Shown here: positions 9,960 through 19,497 of the stretch, piece after piece
Layout: every line of letters begins with the position of its first letter
Numbering within the stretch: position 1 is the stretch's first letter
NCBI GenBank assembly: GCA_003138815.1
Contig: PLHD01000067.1
Span: 683-63,384 of the forward strand
Source of the DNA: Acidimicrobiaceae bacterium
Lineage (GTDB): Bacteria; Actinomycetota; Acidimicrobiia; Acidimicrobiales; RAAP-2
DNA length: 62,702 nt
Direction: 5' to 3'
Notes under the pieces: model-generated
Seen by the model: the letters and a program-made list of their open reading frames with translations, nothing else
Told to the model about the DNA's origin: nothing
The model's database searches: none
Program-made: the position numbers and the translations under genes

Positions 9960-10435
9960 ACTACGTCTTCGAGAATCCCGACAAGGTCATGGTGGGCGTG
10001 CGCGGCGAGGTCGGCTCGCGACTGTTCCTGCTCCAGGCGCGCGAGGGCCGCCGCCTCGTCATCGTCAAGTGCGAGAAGCTCCAGCTGAGCGCCCTGGCCG
10101 AATGGCTCAGCCAGGTGATCGCCAGCATGGTCCGGCCCGGCCAGCTGCCCGACGACTTCACCCTGGAGCCCGAGTACGAGCCCGACTTCGTCGCCGGCGA
10201 CATCGCCGTCGCGATCAACGACGAGGATCAGACCGTCGAGGTGACCTTCGAGTCGCTCGACACCGACGACGTCCTCGAGCTGACGCTGTCCAAGGAGTGG
10301 GCGGGCGGGCTCGCCATCGCCGTCACCCGCCTGGTCGAGGCCGGACGGGCCCTCTGCCCGCTCTGCGGCGGTCCCCTCGATCCCAAGGGCCACGACTGTC
10401 CCCGCACCAATGGACACCGCCCCCCGATCCGCTAG
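9956..10435 (+). CDS. DUF3090 family protein
   Basis: A 159-residue actinobacterial protein of unknown function. The core begins NYVFENPDKVMVG, and the C-terminus has a CPLCGGPLDPKGHDCPR segment whose three cysteines and a histidine look like a small metal-binding knuckle. The start is GTG 9956, overlapping the phosphatase stop by 4 bp. The position between the phosphatase and the SCO1664 kinase-like gene is the usual one for the family, suggesting the three act together. A longer upstream frame belongs to a different frame of the phosphatase gene. Confidence 0.9.
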   Translation: MNYVFENPDKVMVGVRGEVGSRLFLLQAREGRRLVIVKCEKLQLSALAEWLSQVIASMVRPGQLPDDFTLEPEYEPDFVAGDIAVAINDEDQTVEVTFESLDTDDVLELTLSKEWAGGLAIAVTRLVEAGRALCPLCGGPLDPKGHDCPRTNGHRPPIR

Positions 10436-10441
10436 GCCGTG

Positions 10442-11149
10442 ATGACCCGCGACGAACAGCGCAGGCTGCTGGGCGAGGGCTCCATCGAGGTGGAGGGCCG
10501 GGTGGCCGGTTCGTCGAATCAGGCGCTGCTGGTCAGCGTGACCCTCGACGGCGTCACCGCCCAGGCCTGCTACAAGGCCGAAGCCGGCGAGCGCCCGCTG
10601 TGGGACTTCGCCGACGGCCTCTGGCGGCGCGAGGTCGCCGCCTACGAGCTCGACTCGCTGCTCGGCACCGACCTCGTGCCGACGACCGTGGCGCGCGACG
10701 ACGCGCCCTTCGGGACCGGTTCGCTGCAGTGGTGGGTCGACGACAACCTCGAGGACCACTACTTCACGCTGCGCGAGCTGCCCGAGTTCCACGACTGGTT
10801 CGCCGCGCTGGCGGCCTTCGACGTGGTCGCGAACAACGCCGATCGCAAGGCCGGCCACGTGCTCTACGACGGTGCGCGCTGCTGGGCGATCGACAACGGG
10901 CTTTGCTTCCACGAGCAGAACAAGCTGCGCACCGTCATCTGGGAGTACGCCGGTCTGCCCGTCGCGCCGGGGCTCATGGACCGCCTCGACGAGTTCGCCA
11001 GGGGGTCCACCGGAGAGCTGGCGCGCTACCTGCGCCCGGGCGAGCTCGCGATGGCCCAGGATCGCTGCGCCGAACTCGTGGCCCACAGCCACTATCCGCT
11101 GCCCGACGAGGACGGCGACTGGCCGCCCTACCCCTGGCCGCTGATCTGA
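10442..11149 (+). CDS. SCO1664 family protein (PI3/4-kinase-like fold)
   Basis: A 235-residue protein of the SCO1664 group, related to phosphatidylinositol 3/4-kinase-like folds. Kinase-like features include the lysine in CYKAEAGERPL, VVANNADRKAGHVL (catalytic-loop-like, with Asn and Asp) and WAIDNGLCFH (metal-binding Asp-Asn). Third gene of the conserved trio, six bases after the DUF3090 stop. GTG 10439 immediately precedes the chosen ATG and is an alternative start. Function is unknown; a role phosphorylating a small molecule or lipid is inference from the fold. Confidence 0.88.
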   Translation: MTRDEQRRLLGEGSIEVEGRVAGSSNQALLVSVTLDGVTAQACYKAEAGERPLWDFADGLWRREVAAYELDSLLGTDLVPTTVARDDAPFGTGSLQWWVDDNLEDHYFTLRELPEFHDWFAALAAFDVVANNADRKAGHVLYDGARCWAIDNGLCFHEQNKLRTVIWEYAGLPVAPGLMDRLDEFARGSTGELARYLRPGELAMAQDRCAELVAHSHYPLPDEDGDWPPYPWPLI

Positions 11150-11155
11150 TCTGAT

Positions 11156-12628
11156 CTACAGAAGCGGGACCAGGTCGCCTTCGAGCTCCGGGACGCCCGA
11201 CTCCAAGAGCGCGAAAGTGAGCAGGGCGCCGACGCCGAAGAAACCCGCGGACCACCAGAAGGCCACGGCGTCGCCGTGCAGGGTCGCCTTGGCCACCTCG
11301 TAGGCGTGGGACGACGCCGACGCGGCGTGGCCCTTCAGCGGCATCGCGCGCATCGTCGCCGAGACCGCCAGGGTGTTGAGCAGCGCCGTGCCGACCGACC
11401 CGCCGATCTGCTGGGAGGTGTTGACGAGCGCCGAGGCCGCGCCCGCGTCGGCCTGCTTGATGGCCGCAGTGGCGCTCGCGGTGGCGGGGGCGAAGATCAG
11501 TCCGAGTCCGAGGCCGGTCACGATGAGTCCGGGCAGGACGTTGCCCACGTAGTCCGCGTGGACCGTCAGCTTCGTGAACAGGACCATGCCGAGCATGCCC
11601 AGGATCATGCCGACGGGCACGAGCGGGCGCGGACCGACCTTGGCGAGCAGGCGCGCGCTCGCGACCGTGGCCGAGAGCGCGATGGCGAGCACCAACGGCA
11701 GGAACGCGACCCCGGTTCGAAGTGGCGAGTAGCCAAGCGTGTTCTGCAGGTAGTACGCGAGAAACAGCGAGACGCCGAAGAGACCGATGGCGGTGATGAA
11801 GAGCCCGATCAGCGATCCCGCGCGCGTCCGGTTCGTCACCAGGCGCAGGGGCAGCAACGGGAACCTCGCGCGCCGCTGCCAGAGGATGAACAACGTGAGC
11901 AGTACGGCACTGGCCACGAGGCAGCTCCAGGTGACCGGGTTCGACCAGCTCGAGGTGACCGCGTGCGAGAGCCCGTAGACGAGGAAGAAGAGGCCCCCGC
12001 AGCCCAGCACCGTGCCGATCGGGTCGAGGCGGGTCTCGTGCTCGCTCTTGCCCGCGTCGACGAAGAGCGCGACGCCCACCAGGGCGAACGCGGCGAAGAA
12101 GAGGTTGATGAAGAGGCACCAGCGCCACGACGCCCACTGGGTGAGGGCCCCGCCGAGCAGGAGCCCGATCGCCGCCCCCGAGGCGCTCAGCGCGCCGTAG
12201 ATCGAGAAGGCCTTCGCCCTCTGTTTGGGGTCTTGAAAGGTCGTCGTCAGCGACGCGAGGGCCGCCGGGGCGAGCACCGCACCGAACGCACCCTGCACCG
12301 CTCGGGCCGTGACCAGCACCGAGAAGGTGTGCGCCGCGCCCCCGGCCGCCGAGGCCAGGGCGAAGCCGGCCAGGCCGATGTAGAGCGCGTTGCGCCGGCC
12401 CAGAAGGTCGCTCAGGCGCCCGCCGAGCAGGAGCAGCGAGCCGAAGGCGAGGGCGTAGGCCGTGATGAGCCACTGACGATTGGCCGTCGAGAAGCCCAGC
12501 GAGAGCTGGGCCCGCGGCAGGGCGATGTTGATCACCGTGGCATCGAGGACGACCATCAGCTGGGCAATGCTCAAGACCGCCAGAGTCCACCAGCGACGAG
12601 AGGACGTCGCAGGGTGGAAGGTACTCAT
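11156..12628 (-). CDS. MFS transporter, DHA2 (EmrB/QacA) drug efflux family
   Basis: A 490-residue membrane protein with about 14 hydrophobic segments, typical of the proton-coupled DHA2 subfamily. Motif LDATVINIALPRAQ in the first helix, GGRLSDLLGRRNAL (motif A) and the antiporter motif C region (GAAIGLLLGGALTQWASWRW) are visible. The start ATG 12628 follows a GGGGG tract; a more upstream in-frame start at 12685 lacks support. It lies 96 bp downstream of etfA on the same strand but probably has its own promoter. Substrates are unknown. Confidence 0.92.
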   Translation of the reverse strand: MSTFHPATSSRRWWTLAVLSIAQLMVVLDATVINIALPRAQLSLGFSTANRQWLITAYALAFGSLLLLGGRLSDLLGRRNALYIGLAGFALASAAGGAAHTFSVLVTARAVQGAFGAVLAPAALASLTTTFQDPKQRAKAFSIYGALSASGAAIGLLLGGALTQWASWRWCLFINLFFAAFALVGVALFVDAGKSEHETRLDPIGTVLGCGGLFFLVYGLSHAVTSSWSNPVTWSCLVASAVLLTLFILWQRRARFPLLPLRLVTNRTRAGSLIGLFITAIGLFGVSLFLAYYLQNTLGYSPLRTGVAFLPLVLAIALSATVASARLLAKVGPRPLVPVGMILGMLGMVLFTKLTVHADYVGNVLPGLIVTGLGLGLIFAPATASATAAIKQADAGAASALVNTSQQIGGSVGTALLNTLAVSATMRAMPLKGHAASASSHAYEVAKATLHGDAVAFWWSAGFFGVGALLTFALLESGVPELEGDLVPLL

Positions 12629-12724
12629 CGGTGTGCCCCCGTCCTTAGGATTCTGACAGAGTAGAACACTTTCCCAGCGCAGCACATCCTTTTGCCGGGG
12701 TTTAGGAATAAATGCTTTGTATAA

Positions 12725-13690
12725 CTATCCGCGGGCCTTCAGCGCCTCGATCAGCGCCGGCAGCACCTTGTGGACGTCGCCCACGATCCCGAAGTCGGCG
12801 ATCTGGAAGATGGGCGCGTCGGCGTCCTTGTTGATCGCGACGATGTTCTTCGAGCCCTTCATGCCGACCATGTGCTGGGTCGCGCCCGAGATCCCGCAGG
12901 CGATGTAGACGGTGGGCTTCACGGTCTTGCCGGTCTGGCCGACCTGGTGCGAGTAGGGGACCCAGCCGGCGTCGACGATCGCGCGGCTGGCGCCCGCGGC
13001 GCCGCCGAGCAACTTGGCGGCCTCCTCGATCAGCGCGTAGCTGCCGGCCTCGCCAAGTCCGCGCCCGCCAGAGACCACGACCGCGGCCTCTTCGAGCTTG
13101 GGACCGGTGCGCTCCTCGACGTGGCTCGTCACGATCCGCGCGGCACCTTCCGCACCGGCGTCGCCGGGCGCAGCGGCGACCACCGTCGCCGCGAGGCCCT
13201 CGGTGGGACTCACGACGAAGGACTTCGCGCGCACGACGATGAGGCCGGGGCCCTCGCCGGTGAAGCGGGCCTTGACGATCAGCGTTCCACCGAACGCCGG
13301 GTGCTCGGTGACGAGGCCGCCCTCGTCGGTGAGCCCGGTGGCGTTGGTCAGCACCGGACGGTCGAGGCGCGCGGACAGTCGTCCCGCGATGTCGCGTCCG
13401 TCGTAGCTCGAGGGGAACAGGATGGCGTCGGGAGCCGAGCTGGCGACCAGTGCGGCGATCGCCGAGGCGACCGGCACGCCGGGCAGCGCACCGGCGAGGT
13501 CACCGACGTCGTAGAGGGTGGTGGCGCCGAACTCGCCGGCCTCGGCGGCGAGCGACGCGGCGTCCTCGCCCCAGGTGATGGCGCGCACGTCGGCGGCCAG
13601 GCTGCGGGCGTGGCTGAGCAGTTCGAGCGACGTCGTGGTGAGTGCCCCGTTGGAGGGCTCGACGACGACCCAGATGGATGAAAGTGCCAT
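12725..13690 (-). CDS. etfA: Electron transfer flavoprotein, alpha subunit
   Basis: A 321-residue alpha subunit that binds FAD and carries electrons from acyl-CoA dehydrogenases to ETF:quinone oxidoreductase. The C-terminal FAD-binding domain is complete: [36 protein letters not shown] and [19 protein letters not shown]. It is seven bases downstream of etfB. An acyl-CoA dehydrogenase gene about 23 kb away is a plausible electron donor. Confidence 0.97.
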   Translation of the reverse strand: MALSSIWVVVEPSNGALTTTSLELLSHARSLAADVRAITWGEDAASLAAEAGEFGATTLYDVGDLAGALPGVPVASAIAALVASSAPDAILFPSSYDGRDIAGRLSARLDRPVLTNATGLTDEGGLVTEHPAFGGTLIVKARFTGEGPGLIVVRAKSFVVSPTEGLAATVVAAAPGDAGAEGAARIVTSHVEERTGPKLEEAAVVVSGGRGLGEAGSYALIEEAAKLLGGAAGASRAIVDAGWVPYSHQVGQTGKTVKPTVYIACGISGATQHMVGMKGSKNIVAINKDADAPIFQIADFGIVGDVHKVLPALIEALKARG

Positions 13691-13697
13691 GATGCTC

Positions 13698-14471
13698 CTA
13701 AAGGACCTTGATTGATTCGAGGTACGCGACGATCTTCAGAGCCCCGTCGCCCTCGTCGACGTGCTTCTCGCCTCCCTGGCGCGACTCGGCGGCGGTGACC
13801 GAGGTGATCTCCTGGCGCGCGCCGGCCGTCCCCACCTGGCCACCCAGGCCGAGGTCCGCGACGCTCAGCACCTCGACGGGCTTGGACTTGGCGGCCATGA
13901 TCCCCTTGAAGGACGCGTAGCGCGGCTCGACGACGCCGGCGGTGACGGTCACCACGCAGGGCAGCGGGGCGCTGACCTCGTCGTAGCCGGACTCGGTCTG
14001 GCGGTCCACCTTCACGGCTCCCGCGTCGACGGTGACGGACTTGGCGAAGGTGATCGAGGGCAGCCCGAGCAGCCCGGCGAGCTGCACCGGCGTCGTGCCG
14101 GTGTAGCCGTCCGAGGACTCGGTGGCGCACAGGATCAGGTCGGGCATGTCGCGGCCGATCACCGCCGCGAGAACCTTGGCGGTGCCGAGCGCGTCGGTGC
14201 CGCGAAGCGAGTCGTCGCTCACGATGACGGCCTTGGCGGCACCCATGGCGAGCGCGTTGCGCAGTCCCGCCACGTCGGCGGCCGAGCCCATGGAGACGAC
14301 GGTCACCTCACCGCTGCCGGCCTTGTCGACGAGCTGCAGGGCCATCTCGACCCCGTAGGTGTCGGCCTCATCGAGGATCAGCTTTCCGGAACGATCCAGA
14401 TTGTGCGAGGGCTCGAGGGCCTGGGGCGCAGCCGGGTCGGGGATCTGTTTTACGCATACGACAACGTTCAT
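13698..14471 (-). CDS. etfB: Electron transfer flavoprotein, beta subunit
   Basis: A 257-residue beta subunit, partner of EtfA. The N-terminal [10 protein letters not shown], the AMP-binding loop region with [14 protein letters not shown], and the recognition-loop-containing centre are typical. The start ATG 14471 has TAGATT and six bases before it, so leaderless transcription of an etfB-etfA mRNA is likely. Confidence 0.97.
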   Translation of the reverse strand: MNVVVCVKQIPDPAAPQALEPSHNLDRSGKLILDEADTYGVEMALQLVDKAGSGEVTVVSMGSAADVAGLRNALAMGAAKAVIVSDDSLRGTDALGTAKVLAAVIGRDMPDLILCATESSDGYTGTTPVQLAGLLGLPSITFAKSVTVDAGAVKVDRQTESGYDEVSAPLPCVVTVTAGVVEPRYASFKGIMAAKSKPVEVLSVADLGLGGQVGTAGARQEITSVTAAESRQGGEKHVDEGDGALKIVAYLESIKVL

Positions 14472-14477
14472 GCTGCC

Positions 14478-14483
14478 AATCTA
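14478..14483 (-). promoter_or_regulatory. -10 box of leaderless etfBA operon
   Basis: TAGATT on the minus strand, six bases before ATG 14471. Confidence 0.5.
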
Positions 14484-14504
14484 TTCCATTGCGGGAGGTG
14501 CCCC

Positions 14505-15215
14505 CTAAGGACGTATGGCCTCAGTCCGACGCCTGGGCCGCGTCAGGGCCAGCGCCTCGGCCGGATCGTCCGTGATGATCGAGTCGACCCCGAGCGCCGC
14601 CATGGCCTCGATGTCACGGGGAGCATTGACCGTCCAGACGTTGAGCGCCAGTCCCAGCTCGCGCGCCGCGTCGACCGCGCCGGCGTCGACCAGCGAATGG
14701 TGGGGGTGCACCGCGCTCATGTCCAGCACGTGGGCCTGGGTCAGGGCGCTGCGCAGATCGACGTGCCACAGCAGCCAACCGACGGGGATCTGGGGATCGA
14801 AGAGCCGCACGACGCAGCAGGTTTCCAGGTCGAAGCAGGAGATGATGACCGAACTTGTCCGGCTCATCTCGCGCAGGTGGGTCACCACCTGGCGCGCGAA
14901 ACTGCCCGTTTCGTCGTACGTCGGCTCGGACTTGTGGCGGAGGTTCTTTATCTCCACGTTCACCGCCGCGCCCGCGCAGGCCTCCATGGCCTGCTCCAGG
15001 GTCGGGATGTAGGCGGGAAGGTCGCGCTGACGGGTCCGGCTGATCACCATGGCGGCGACGCTCGCATCGTGGTGCACGACCAGGGCGCCGTCGACGGTGC
15101 GCCGGACGTCGAGTTCCACCCCGTCGACGCCCAGGGCCACGGCTCCCTCGAAGGCCGCGACCGTGTTCTCGCGCGCGGCGACGTGCAGTCCACGGTGGGC
15201 GTAGATCAAGCTCAT
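14505..15215 (-). CDS. Glycerophosphodiester phosphodiesterase family protein
   Basis: A 236-residue TIM-barrel phosphodiesterase that hydrolyses glycerophosphodiesters to glycerol-3-phosphate and an alcohol. The first strand AHRGLHVAARENTVAAF holds the general His-Arg pair, GVDGVELDVRRTVDGALVVHHD supplies the metal-binding Glu/Asp and catalytic His, and VNVEIKN supplies the later Glu-Lys. No signal peptide is seen with the chosen ATG 15215, so it is cytoplasmic. It lies 33 bp upstream of etfB on the same strand and is divergent from whiB across 164 bp. Confidence 0.92.
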   Translation of the reverse strand: MSLIYAHRGLHVAARENTVAAFEGAVALGVDGVELDVRRTVDGALVVHHDASVAAMVISRTRQRDLPAYIPTLEQAMEACAGAAVNVEIKNLRHKSEPTYDETGSFARQVVTHLREMSRTSSVIISCFDLETCCVVRLFDPQIPVGWLLWHVDLRSALTQAHVLDMSAVHPHHSLVDAGAVDAARELGLALNVWTVNAPRDIEAMAALGVDSIITDDPAEALALTRPRRRTEAIRP

Positions 15216-15379
15216 GGCCCAGAGTTTTGCAGGTAAATGACGGCCCGTCGGCCGGTTCTGGTCAGAAAAAGTCAAATCGCCCCTTGTAATCACGAAGGGA
15301 TTTAAGTAAAATTTCAACTCCCGGCGTGTTCTCGCTGCCGGCATAATTTCGTGAGAAATTACAATCCAAAGGATTCAGA

Positions 15380-15676
15380 ATGTCGTTGATATGGAACCGT
15401 ACCCACGCCTGGGATGACGCCGACTGGCGCTCGCTGGCAGCATGCCGCGACACTGAGCCGGAGCTCTTCTTCCCCGTTGGCACGACCGGCATGGCGACCG
15501 ATCAGATCGAGTCGGCCAAGCGGGTCTGTGACCACTGCGACGCCCAGAAGGCCTGCCTCGAGTTCGCGCTCGCGACGAACCAGGAGTCCGGCGTCTGGGG
15601 CGGCACCACCGAGGACGAGCGCCGCAAGTTGCGCAAGCAGTGGCTGGCCGCCCGTCGTCGCAACACAATGGCCTAG
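15380..15676 (+). CDS. WhiB family iron-sulfur transcriptional regulator (WhiB1-like)
   Basis: A 98-residue actinobacterial regulator. The four cluster-binding cysteines are Cys22, Cys50, Cys53 and Cys59 (C-x27-C-x2-C-x5-C), followed by the GVWGG turn and a basic C-terminal tail RRKLRKQWLAARRR for DNA contact. Such proteins bind a nitric-oxide-sensitive [4Fe-4S] cluster and the housekeeping sigma factor. The start has a good Shine-Dalgarno AAAGGA at 15368-15373. It is convergent with a pdtaS-type kinase, the arrangement known for whiB1 (Rv3219) and pdtaS (Rv3220c), and the two stops share CTAG at 15673-15676. Confidence 0.96.
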   Translation: MSLIWNRTHAWDDADWRSLAACRDTEPELFFPVGTTGMATDQIESAKRVCDHCDAQKACLEFALATNQESGVWGGTTEDERRKLRKQWLAARRRNTMA

Positions 15677-17160
15677 GGCCGCGCGGTCGTAGGCACCACG
15701 ACGCGCACGAACGTCCCGCCGCCTTGGTCCGAAGGCACTGACTTCATCTCGATGCTGCCGTGCAGCTGCGCGCGGATCAGGTCGCGCACGATGGAAAGCC
15801 CCAGGCTCGTCGGCACGTCGAGCGAGAACTCGGCGCCGAGTCCGCGCCCGTTGTCGCGAATCTCGGCGATGGCGTTTCCTTCCTCCTGGTAGAGGTTCAG
15901 CGTCACCACCCCCACGTGCTCGTTGTCGTCGCCACCGAATTCGGTGAAGGCGTGCTCCACGGCGTTGGTGAGCAGCTCGGCCAGAGCCACCGCCAGCGGC
16001 GTCGCGAGGTCCGTCGAGAGGATGCCCAGCTCGCCGTTCACCACGATCTCCACCGGGTGCAGCGCGAGCACGGTGTCCTCGACCAGGAGCACCAGCGAGC
16101 GAACGATCTCGTCGAAGACCACCTCCTCGCCGGGCTCGCGCGACAGGACCTCGTGCACGACGGCGATCGAGCGCACCCGTCGCTCGGCTTCGAGCAGCGC
16201 CGTGCGGGTCTCGACCTCGTCGCTTCGGCGCGCCTGCAGGTTCAGCAGCGACGAGATGGTCTGCAGGTTGTTCTTCACCCGGTGGTGCACTTCGCGCACG
16301 GCGGCCTCCTTGTTGAGGAGCACGCGATTGAGCTGGCGCAGGTCCGAGACGTCACGCAGCAGCGTCACCGCGCCGGTCACCTGGCCGTGCTCGAGCAACG
16401 GCACGCAGTGAAAGACGATGGCCACGTCGTGGCCGCGGTCGATCTCCTCCATAGCCGGTATGGCGAACCCCAGGGCTCGCTCGAGAGCCCGCACGCGCAC
16501 CCCGAGTCCGCCGAGCGACCTCCCTTCGGCGGGGGCGTAGATGCCGAGCCGGTGCAGCGCGTTGGTCGCGTTCGGCGTCGCGAACTCCACCAGTCCCTCG
16601 CCGTCGATCAGGATGATACCGTCGCCGACGCGCGGCAGGCCGGGGCCGGCGACGTCATCCTCGCGGAAGGGGAACGTGGCGTCGCTGACCATGTCGCAGA
16701 GCCGCTCGAAGATCGAGAGGTAGGCCTTCTCGTAGAGCGAGGCCGGGCCCCGCAGCGGCCCCTGAAGGCGCACCAGCACCGCCACGACGCGGCCCCCGAA
16801 GCGCACCGGCACGCACCAGACCGGCACCAGGTCGTCCACGTGGTCGACCCTCGCCTCACCCACGATCCGCGTGGGGCTCTCGAAGGCCAGGCGCACCAGG
16901 GGCCAGGCGTCGGGAGGCTGCAGCGTGCCGACGAGGTCCTCGTTGATGAGGGTGGAGCGGTTGTTCGGGCGCAGCTGGCCGAGCACCACGAAGTCGACGT
17001 CGGCGCCGCTCGGCGCCGGGCCGACCTTGGCCATCAAGAGCATGTCCGAGAACGACAGGTCCGCCAGCAGCGACCACGACGCGGTGAGGCGCAGCAGGTG
17101 ATCGACCGTGGGCTCGTCGAGGTCCGTGTGCAGCGAGGCGAGCTCCGGGAGTGTCGCCAT
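15673..17160 (-). CDS. pdtaS: PdtaS-type sensor histidine kinase
   Basis: A 495-residue soluble histidine kinase without membrane segments. N-terminal GAF-like sensory domain (about residues 1-150), a PAS-like domain (about 170-275), then a HisKA_2 dimerisation helix with REVHHRVKNNLQT (phospho-acceptor His292 or 293) and an HATPase domain with ELLTNAVEHAF (N box) and IRDNGRGLG (G1 box). In mycobacteria PdtaS phosphorylates the RNA-binding ANTAR regulator PdtaR; no ANTAR gene is in this window. Its ATG overlaps the stop of the PHP gene upstream (TGATG), so they are co-translated. Its stop is shared with whiB. Confidence 0.93.
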   Translation of the reverse strand: MATLPELASLHTDLDEPTVDHLLRLTASWSLLADLSFSDMLLMAKVGPAPSGADVDFVVLGQLRPNNRSTLINEDLVGTLQPPDAWPLVRLAFESPTRIVGEARVDHVDDLVPVWCVPVRFGGRVVAVLVRLQGPLRGPASLYEKAYLSIFERLCDMVSDATFPFREDDVAGPGLPRVGDGIILIDGEGLVEFATPNATNALHRLGIYAPAEGRSLGGLGVRVRALERALGFAIPAMEEIDRGHDVAIVFHCVPLLEHGQVTGAVTLLRDVSDLRQLNRVLLNKEAAVREVHHRVKNNLQTISSLLNLQARRSDEVETRTALLEAERRVRSIAVVHEVLSREPGEEVVFDEIVRSLVLLVEDTVLALHPVEIVVNGELGILSTDLATPLAVALAELLTNAVEHAFTEFGGDDNEHVGVVTLNLYQEEGNAIAEIRDNGRGLGAEFSLDVPTSLGLSIVRDLIRAQLHGSIEMKSVPSDQGGGTFVRVVVPTTARP

Positions 17161-18035
17161 CAGCCCGCTCGCAACGGGACCATCTGGCGCTGGCGCAGGG
17201 TGTAGCTGGCGAGCTGGCTGATGCCTCGCGCCTCGAGCAGCCCCGCGAGGTCGCCGGCGCGCTCGCCCACCCGCTCGAGACGGTGGGCGTCGCTGGCGGT
17301 GGTGAACGTGACTCCCTTGGCGACGAGCCGGTCCAGGAACCCCTCGGCCGGGTACTGCTCGCCAATCGGCTTCACCCAGCCGGCCGAGGAGCATTCCACC
17401 GACACGTCGGCCTGGGCGGCGGCCGACGCCATGAGCTCCCAGTACTCGCCTGGCTGGGTCGCGTAATGGCCCGCGACCTTGATGAGGTCGGGGTGAGCGA
17501 GCACGTCGACCGAGTTCGACGCGCAGAGCTCCTCGAGGGCGACCGCGTAGTCGGCCCAGCACTGGTCGACGTCGCGCGTCGTCCATTCGAGCATCTCGCG
17601 GGGATTGTCGATGTCGTCGAACTGCCAGGTCCCGAGCCAGTGCACCGAGCCGATCAGCACGTCGAAGGGGTACTGCGCGAGCAGTCCCGACACCTCATCC
17701 ATCTGACCCGCGTAGTAGTCGACCTCGAGGCCGATCTTGACCGGCAGTCCCTCGTCCTTGGCGAGCTGGGCCAGCGACACGTACTGCTCGAGCGAGTTGC
17801 GGGCGTGCCAGTCGAAGTAATCGGCCATGATCGCACTCGTCGGCTCGTGGCCCAGCTTCAGCCAGAACGGACCGACCGTGGACATGACGTCGACGAATCG
17901 GTGCGAGTGCTCCGTGAGCGCGAGCTCAGTGACGCCGTGCGCGGCTGCCTCTTCGCAGTAGGCGGCGATCTGGTCCAGCTTGAACCACACGGAAGACTCC
18001 GAGTGCGGCCACAGGTGCAGGTGGTAGTCGATCAC
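17160..18035 (-). CDS. PHP domain histidinol-phosphatase-like protein
   Basis: A 291-residue PHP-fold metallophosphoesterase. Metal-binding motifs are HLH near the N-terminus, TEHSHRF, GLEVDYY, GSVHW, LAHPDLIK and SDAHR, in the order expected for HisK-type histidinol-phosphate phosphatases (last-but-one step of histidine synthesis). No other his genes are nearby, so a different phosphoester substrate is possible. The start GTG 18035 is 13 bases after the DUF3107 stop, and the gene overlaps pdtaS by one base, making a DUF3107-PHP-pdtaS operon. Confidence 0.88.
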   Translation of the reverse strand: MIDYHLHLWPHSESSVWFKLDQIAAYCEEAAAHGVTELALTEHSHRFVDVMSTVGPFWLKLGHEPTSAIMADYFDWHARNSLEQYVSLAQLAKDEGLPVKIGLEVDYYAGQMDEVSGLLAQYPFDVLIGSVHWLGTWQFDDIDNPREMLEWTTRDVDQCWADYAVALEELCASNSVDVLAHPDLIKVAGHYATQPGEYWELMASAAAQADVSVECSSAGWVKPIGEQYPAEGFLDRLVAKGVTFTTASDAHRLERVGERAGDLAGLLEARGISQLASYTLRQRQMVPLRAG

Positions 18036-18048
18036 GGAGGCCCAGCGA

Positions 18049-18282
18049 TCAGGAGGTGCCGAAACCGACGACGCGCTCGCTGGCGGGCGTGCCGAACTCG
18101 ACGTAGGCGATCCTCGCGGCGGGCACGCCGACCCGGCGGCCCTTGCGGTCGGTGAGCCACAGCACCGACTCGCCCCCCAAGGCGGCCTCGACCTGCTTCA
18201 TCACCTTCTCGCGGTTGGCGTCCTCGGGCAGTTCGACCTCGAGCTCCTTCATTGATTGCACGATGCCGATGCGAATGTCCAT
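18049..18282 (-). CDS. DUF3107 family small protein
   Basis: A 77-residue actinobacterial protein beginning MDIRIGIVQSMKELEVELPE with the typical ending of alternating strands (RIAYVEFGT). The family has no established function. The start ATG 18282 is preceded by GAGGAG. First gene of a probable operon with the PHP phosphatase and pdtaS. Confidence 0.92.
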   Translation of the reverse strand: MDIRIGIVQSMKELEVELPEDANREKVMKQVEAALGGESVLWLTDRKGRRVGVPAARIAYVEFGTPASERVVGFGTS

Positions 18283-18336
18283 TACGACTCCTCTGTCACG
18301 TGGGCGACTTTCTTCATGCTACGGCCATGGGGCATT

Positions 18337-19497
18337 ATGGAGGACGTGAGCAAGGAACCGGCCTCGGAACGCAACCGGCGCTGGGCCGCGACGATGGAGG
18401 GCTACGAGGGCGGCGCGGACGACGTCACGGTGGCCCACCAGGACTCCGCGGCCACCATCGAGGTGGCCGCGGACGCGCGCGACGTCTCCCGTGCCCTGGA
18501 GCTGCGCGAGGAGCAGCTCGACCGGCTGCTGAACCCGCGGGCCACGAGGAGCCGCGGGGCCGGCCACCGTGCCCGCGAGGAGGAGCCCGACGAGTTCCGG
18601 ACCTGCTTCGAGCGAGACCGGGACCGGATACTGCATTCGAGTGCCTTTCGACGACTGGCCGGCAAGACCCAGGTCTTCATCTTCCCCGACGACCACATGC
18701 GCACCCGCCTGACCCACGCGCTCGAGGTCGCCCAGGTGGCCACGGGCGTCTCGCGCGCGGTCGGGCTCAACGTCGCGCTGACCGAAGCGATCGCCCTGGG
18801 CCACGACTGCGGGCACGGGCCGGGCGGGCACGCCAGCGAGGAGGCGCTCGATCCCTTCGTGCTCGGAGGCTTCGACCACGCGATCTGGGGGGCCCGCGTC
18901 TCGCTGTCGCCCCTGAACCTCTGCGCCGAGACGCTCGACGGCATCGCGAACCACTCGTGGTCGAGGCCGGCGCCGAGCACGCCCGAGGGCGAGGTGGTCA
19001 GCTGGGCCGACCGGATCGCCTACGTCTGCCACGACTTCGAGGATGCGGTCTCGGCGGGGATCATGGACCCCGCCAAGTTGCCCTCGCTCGTGCGCGAGCG
19101 CTGCGGCGAGCGCCGCGGCCAGCAGCTCGGCGCCTTCATCAACGCCATGATCCGCACCATCCGCACCAGCGGCGTCATCGGCATGGACGCCCGTCACGCC
19201 GAGGCGCTGGGGGCCTTCCGCTCCTTCAACTACGAGGCCATCTACCTGCGAAGCGCCTCGCGCCAGCAGGCGTCGGCGGTCGTGGCGATGCTGCGCGCCC
19301 TGGTCGACCACTTCGCCGCCCTCCCCCAGCTGATACCCGACGTCGCCGAGCGCGGCGGCGAGGTCGAGAGCCCGGCGGCGGCGCTGCACGAGGCGGTGGC
19401 CTACGTCGCCGGCATGACCGACCGCTTCGCCTGTCGCAGCGCCGTGACGCTGCTCGACTGGCCCATCGACCAGCTGCCAAATGGGATAGACCGCTAG
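18337..19497 (+). CDS. dgt: Deoxyguanosinetriphosphate triphosphohydrolase-like protein
   Basis: A 386-residue HD-domain enzyme that removes triphosphate from dNTPs. The metal ligands are seen as RLTHALEVAQVA (H), ALGHDCGHGPGGH (HD) and VSWADRIAYVCHD (D), after the nucleotide-binding region RDRDRILHSSAFRRLAGKTQVF. The start is uncertain: ATG 18337 is chosen; GTG 18346 is alternative with GGAGG only two bases ahead, and further in-frame codons exist upstream. The stop shares CTAG (19494-19497) with the SDR gene. Confidence 0.93.
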   Translation: MEDVSKEPASERNRRWAATMEGYEGGADDVTVAHQDSAATIEVAADARDVSRALELREEQLDRLLNPRATRSRGAGHRAREEEPDEFRTCFERDRDRILHSSAFRRLAGKTQVFIFPDDHMRTRLTHALEVAQVATGVSRAVGLNVALTEAIALGHDCGHGPGGHASEEALDPFVLGGFDHAIWGARVSLSPLNLCAETLDGIANHSWSRPAPSTPEGEVVSWADRIAYVCHDFEDAVSAGIMDPAKLPSLVRERCGERRGQQLGAFINAMIRTIRTSGVIGMDARHAEALGAFRSFNYEAIYLRSASRQQASAVVAMLRALVDHFAALPQLIPDVAERGGEVESPAAALHEAVAYVAGMTDRFACRSAVTLLDWPIDQLPNGIDR

